Source: Minisyncoccota bacterium (GTDB lineage: Bacteria; Patescibacteriota; Minisyncoccia; Phycocordibacterales; UBA9973). From it: a DNA stretch of 6,075 nucleotides. How positions within the stretch are numbered: position 1 is the first letter of the stretch; every line of letters starts with the position of its first letter. The stretch spans positions 1 to 6,075 of the forward strand of contig JAGNZX010000033.1 in NCBI GenBank assembly GCA_017984185.1. The letters are read 5' to 3'. Below are positions 5,686-6,075 of the stretch, in pieces. A program made the position numbers and the translations under genes. The notes below the pieces were generated by a model that saw nothing but the letters and a program-made list of their open reading frames with translations, ran no database searches and had not been told where the DNA came from.

Positions 5686-5713
5686 AACATAGATATGCTA
5701 TAGTCAATATGTT
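5686..5713. repeat. Dyad in the divergent promoter region
   Basis: AACATA (5686-5691) and TATGTT (5708-5713) are exact reverse complements separated by 16 bp, centred between the ATPase and truB start codons. The dyad covers the truB -10 element and the expected transcription starts of both genes, a reasonable place for an operator. With six A/T-rich bases per arm, chance occurrence is quite possible. Confidence 0.3.
5696..5704 (+). promoter_or_regulatory. Extended -10 promoter for truB
   Basis: TGCTATAGT on the plus strand is a TGn extended -10 with TATAGT, one base from TATAAT. A weak -35 (TTGGAT, 5674-5679) lies 19 bp upstream, inside the ATPase coding region. Transcription would start near 5711, leaving a leader of about 15 nt before the truB ATG. 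Confidence 0.45.
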
Positions 5714-5714
5714 A

Positions 5715-5723
5715 ATTTTATCA
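5715..5723 (-). promoter_or_regulatory. Extended -10 promoter for the pilus operon
   Basis: The minus strand reads TGATAAAAT (5723-5715), a TGn extended -10 with TAAAAT, one base from consensus. No convincing -35 is seen 16-18 bp upstream, which lies in the start of truB. Transcription would begin near 5708, about 22 nt before the ATPase ATG. It faces the truB -10 element at close range, so polymerase could probably occupy only one at a time. Confidence 0.4.
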
Positions 5724-5725
5724 CA

Positions 5726-6075
5726 ATGGTAAAAAATATAAAGAAAATTGTAGTTGTGGATAAACGCGAAGGGGAGACTCCGCTCTCCGCCCTGGAGCGT
5801 TTTCGGGCCAAAAATAAAGGCTATAAAGACTTGCCGATTACTTACGCCGGCCGGCTCGACCCGATGGCGAGTGGGGTTTTGGTGCTCTTGGCTGGCGAGA
5901 AAACTAAAGAAAAAGACAAATACTTGTTCCTTGATAAAGAATATGAATTTGAAGTTTTGTTTGGCTTTGCCACCGACACTTATGACATCCTGGGCAAGGT
6001 GATTAGCCATAAGTCCGACTTATGGCTAGAGAGTTTTAAAAAAATGATTTTAGAAAATTTGAAATATTTTACTGG
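5726..6075 (+). CDS. truB: tRNA pseudouridine(55) synthase TruB, 3' end outside window
   Basis: The first 116 codons are visible and the gene runs off the right edge. TruB converts U55 of the tRNA T-loop to pseudouridine. The N-terminal IVVVDKREGETPLSAL (8-23) corresponds to the 'G-L-L-L-D-K-P-x-G-x-T-S' entry of the family. Motif II is YAGRLDPMASGVL (40-52), with Asp45 the predicted nucleophile (Asp48 in E. coli). The DKEYEFEVLFG..TDTYDILG block (70-90) supplies the active-site Tyr73 (Tyr76 in E. coli). The usual H-T-G before the catalytic loop is Y-A-G here, and Arg replaces the small residue before L-D-P, a GRLD style also seen in RsuA-family synthases; the following PMASGVL and TDT.D..G identify TruB. 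ATG 5726 is the only reasonable start; no Shine-Dalgarno is seen. The first 150 bases look visibly richer in G+C than the adjacent pilus operon. It is a housekeeping neighbour, not part of the pilus system. Confidence 0.9.
   Translation, partial: MVKNIKKIVVVDKREGETPLSALERFRAKNKGYKDLPITYAGRLDPMASGVLVLLAGEKTKEKDKYLFLDKEYEFEVLFGFATDTYDILGKVISHKSDLWLESFKKMILENLKYFT

Noticed and set aside
5615..6010. A 131-codon open frame on the minus strand across the start of truB and the intergenic region
   Set aside because: It lies antisense to a clear TruB reading frame, overlaps the ATPase start in another frame, and its translation is low-complexity with no family resemblance.

Overview
The window is most likely from a member of the Candidate Phyla Radiation (Patescibacteria), probably Parcubacteria-like. 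The reasons are a small AT-rich locus of overlapping genes, a compact set of prepilin-like proteins, a major pilin whose helix reads INPAKQFAQARN (a style I associate with CPR pilins), and no visible Shine-Dalgarno sequence before any start codon. Genes use TGA as a stop at two ATGA junctions and have no internal TGA, which argues against the UGA=Gly code of Absconditabacteria/Gracilibacteria. The lineage is inferred from style, not from a marker gene.

Layout, read along the minus strand from right to left: a GspE/PilB assembly ATPase (4456-5685), a GspF/PilC platform protein (3365-4453), a GspH/FimT-like minor pilin (2931-3365), a GspI/PilV-position minor pilin carrying a C-terminal LVIVD-type beta-propeller (1532-2953), a GspJ/PilW-like minor pilin (1056-1535), a short GspK/PilX-like minor pilin (676-1059), and the GspG-type major pilin (94-573). 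From the platform gene through the K-like gene every junction overlaps by 1 to 23 bases, so this is one operon. The major pilin lies after a 102-bp AT-rich gap with its own good promoter candidate (TTTACA-17-TATTAT). At the left edge a GTG-started reading frame on the same strand runs out of the window; its 20 visible residues resemble the start of RecG. To the right, truB begins on the plus strand and is cut by the window edge; it diverges from the ATPase gene across only 40 bp holding two face-to-face extended -10 elements and a dyad.

Together the seven minus-strand genes encode a nearly minimal type IV filament machine: motor, platform, four tip pseudopilins in the order H-I-J-K, and a shaft subunit. 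Prepilin peptidase, PilM/N/O, a PilT retraction motor and a secretin are not in this window. The most notable feature is that the I/V tip subunit has a built-in beta-propeller of about seven blades. In well-studied type IV pili the comparable tip propeller is a separate protein (PilY1) carried by the PilV-PilW-PilX complex. The ATPase also lacks the usual N-terminal regulatory domain. The locus looks like a comG-style DNA-uptake or adhesion pilus with an integrated tip adhesin or sensor, though which of these it is cannot be told from sequence alone.
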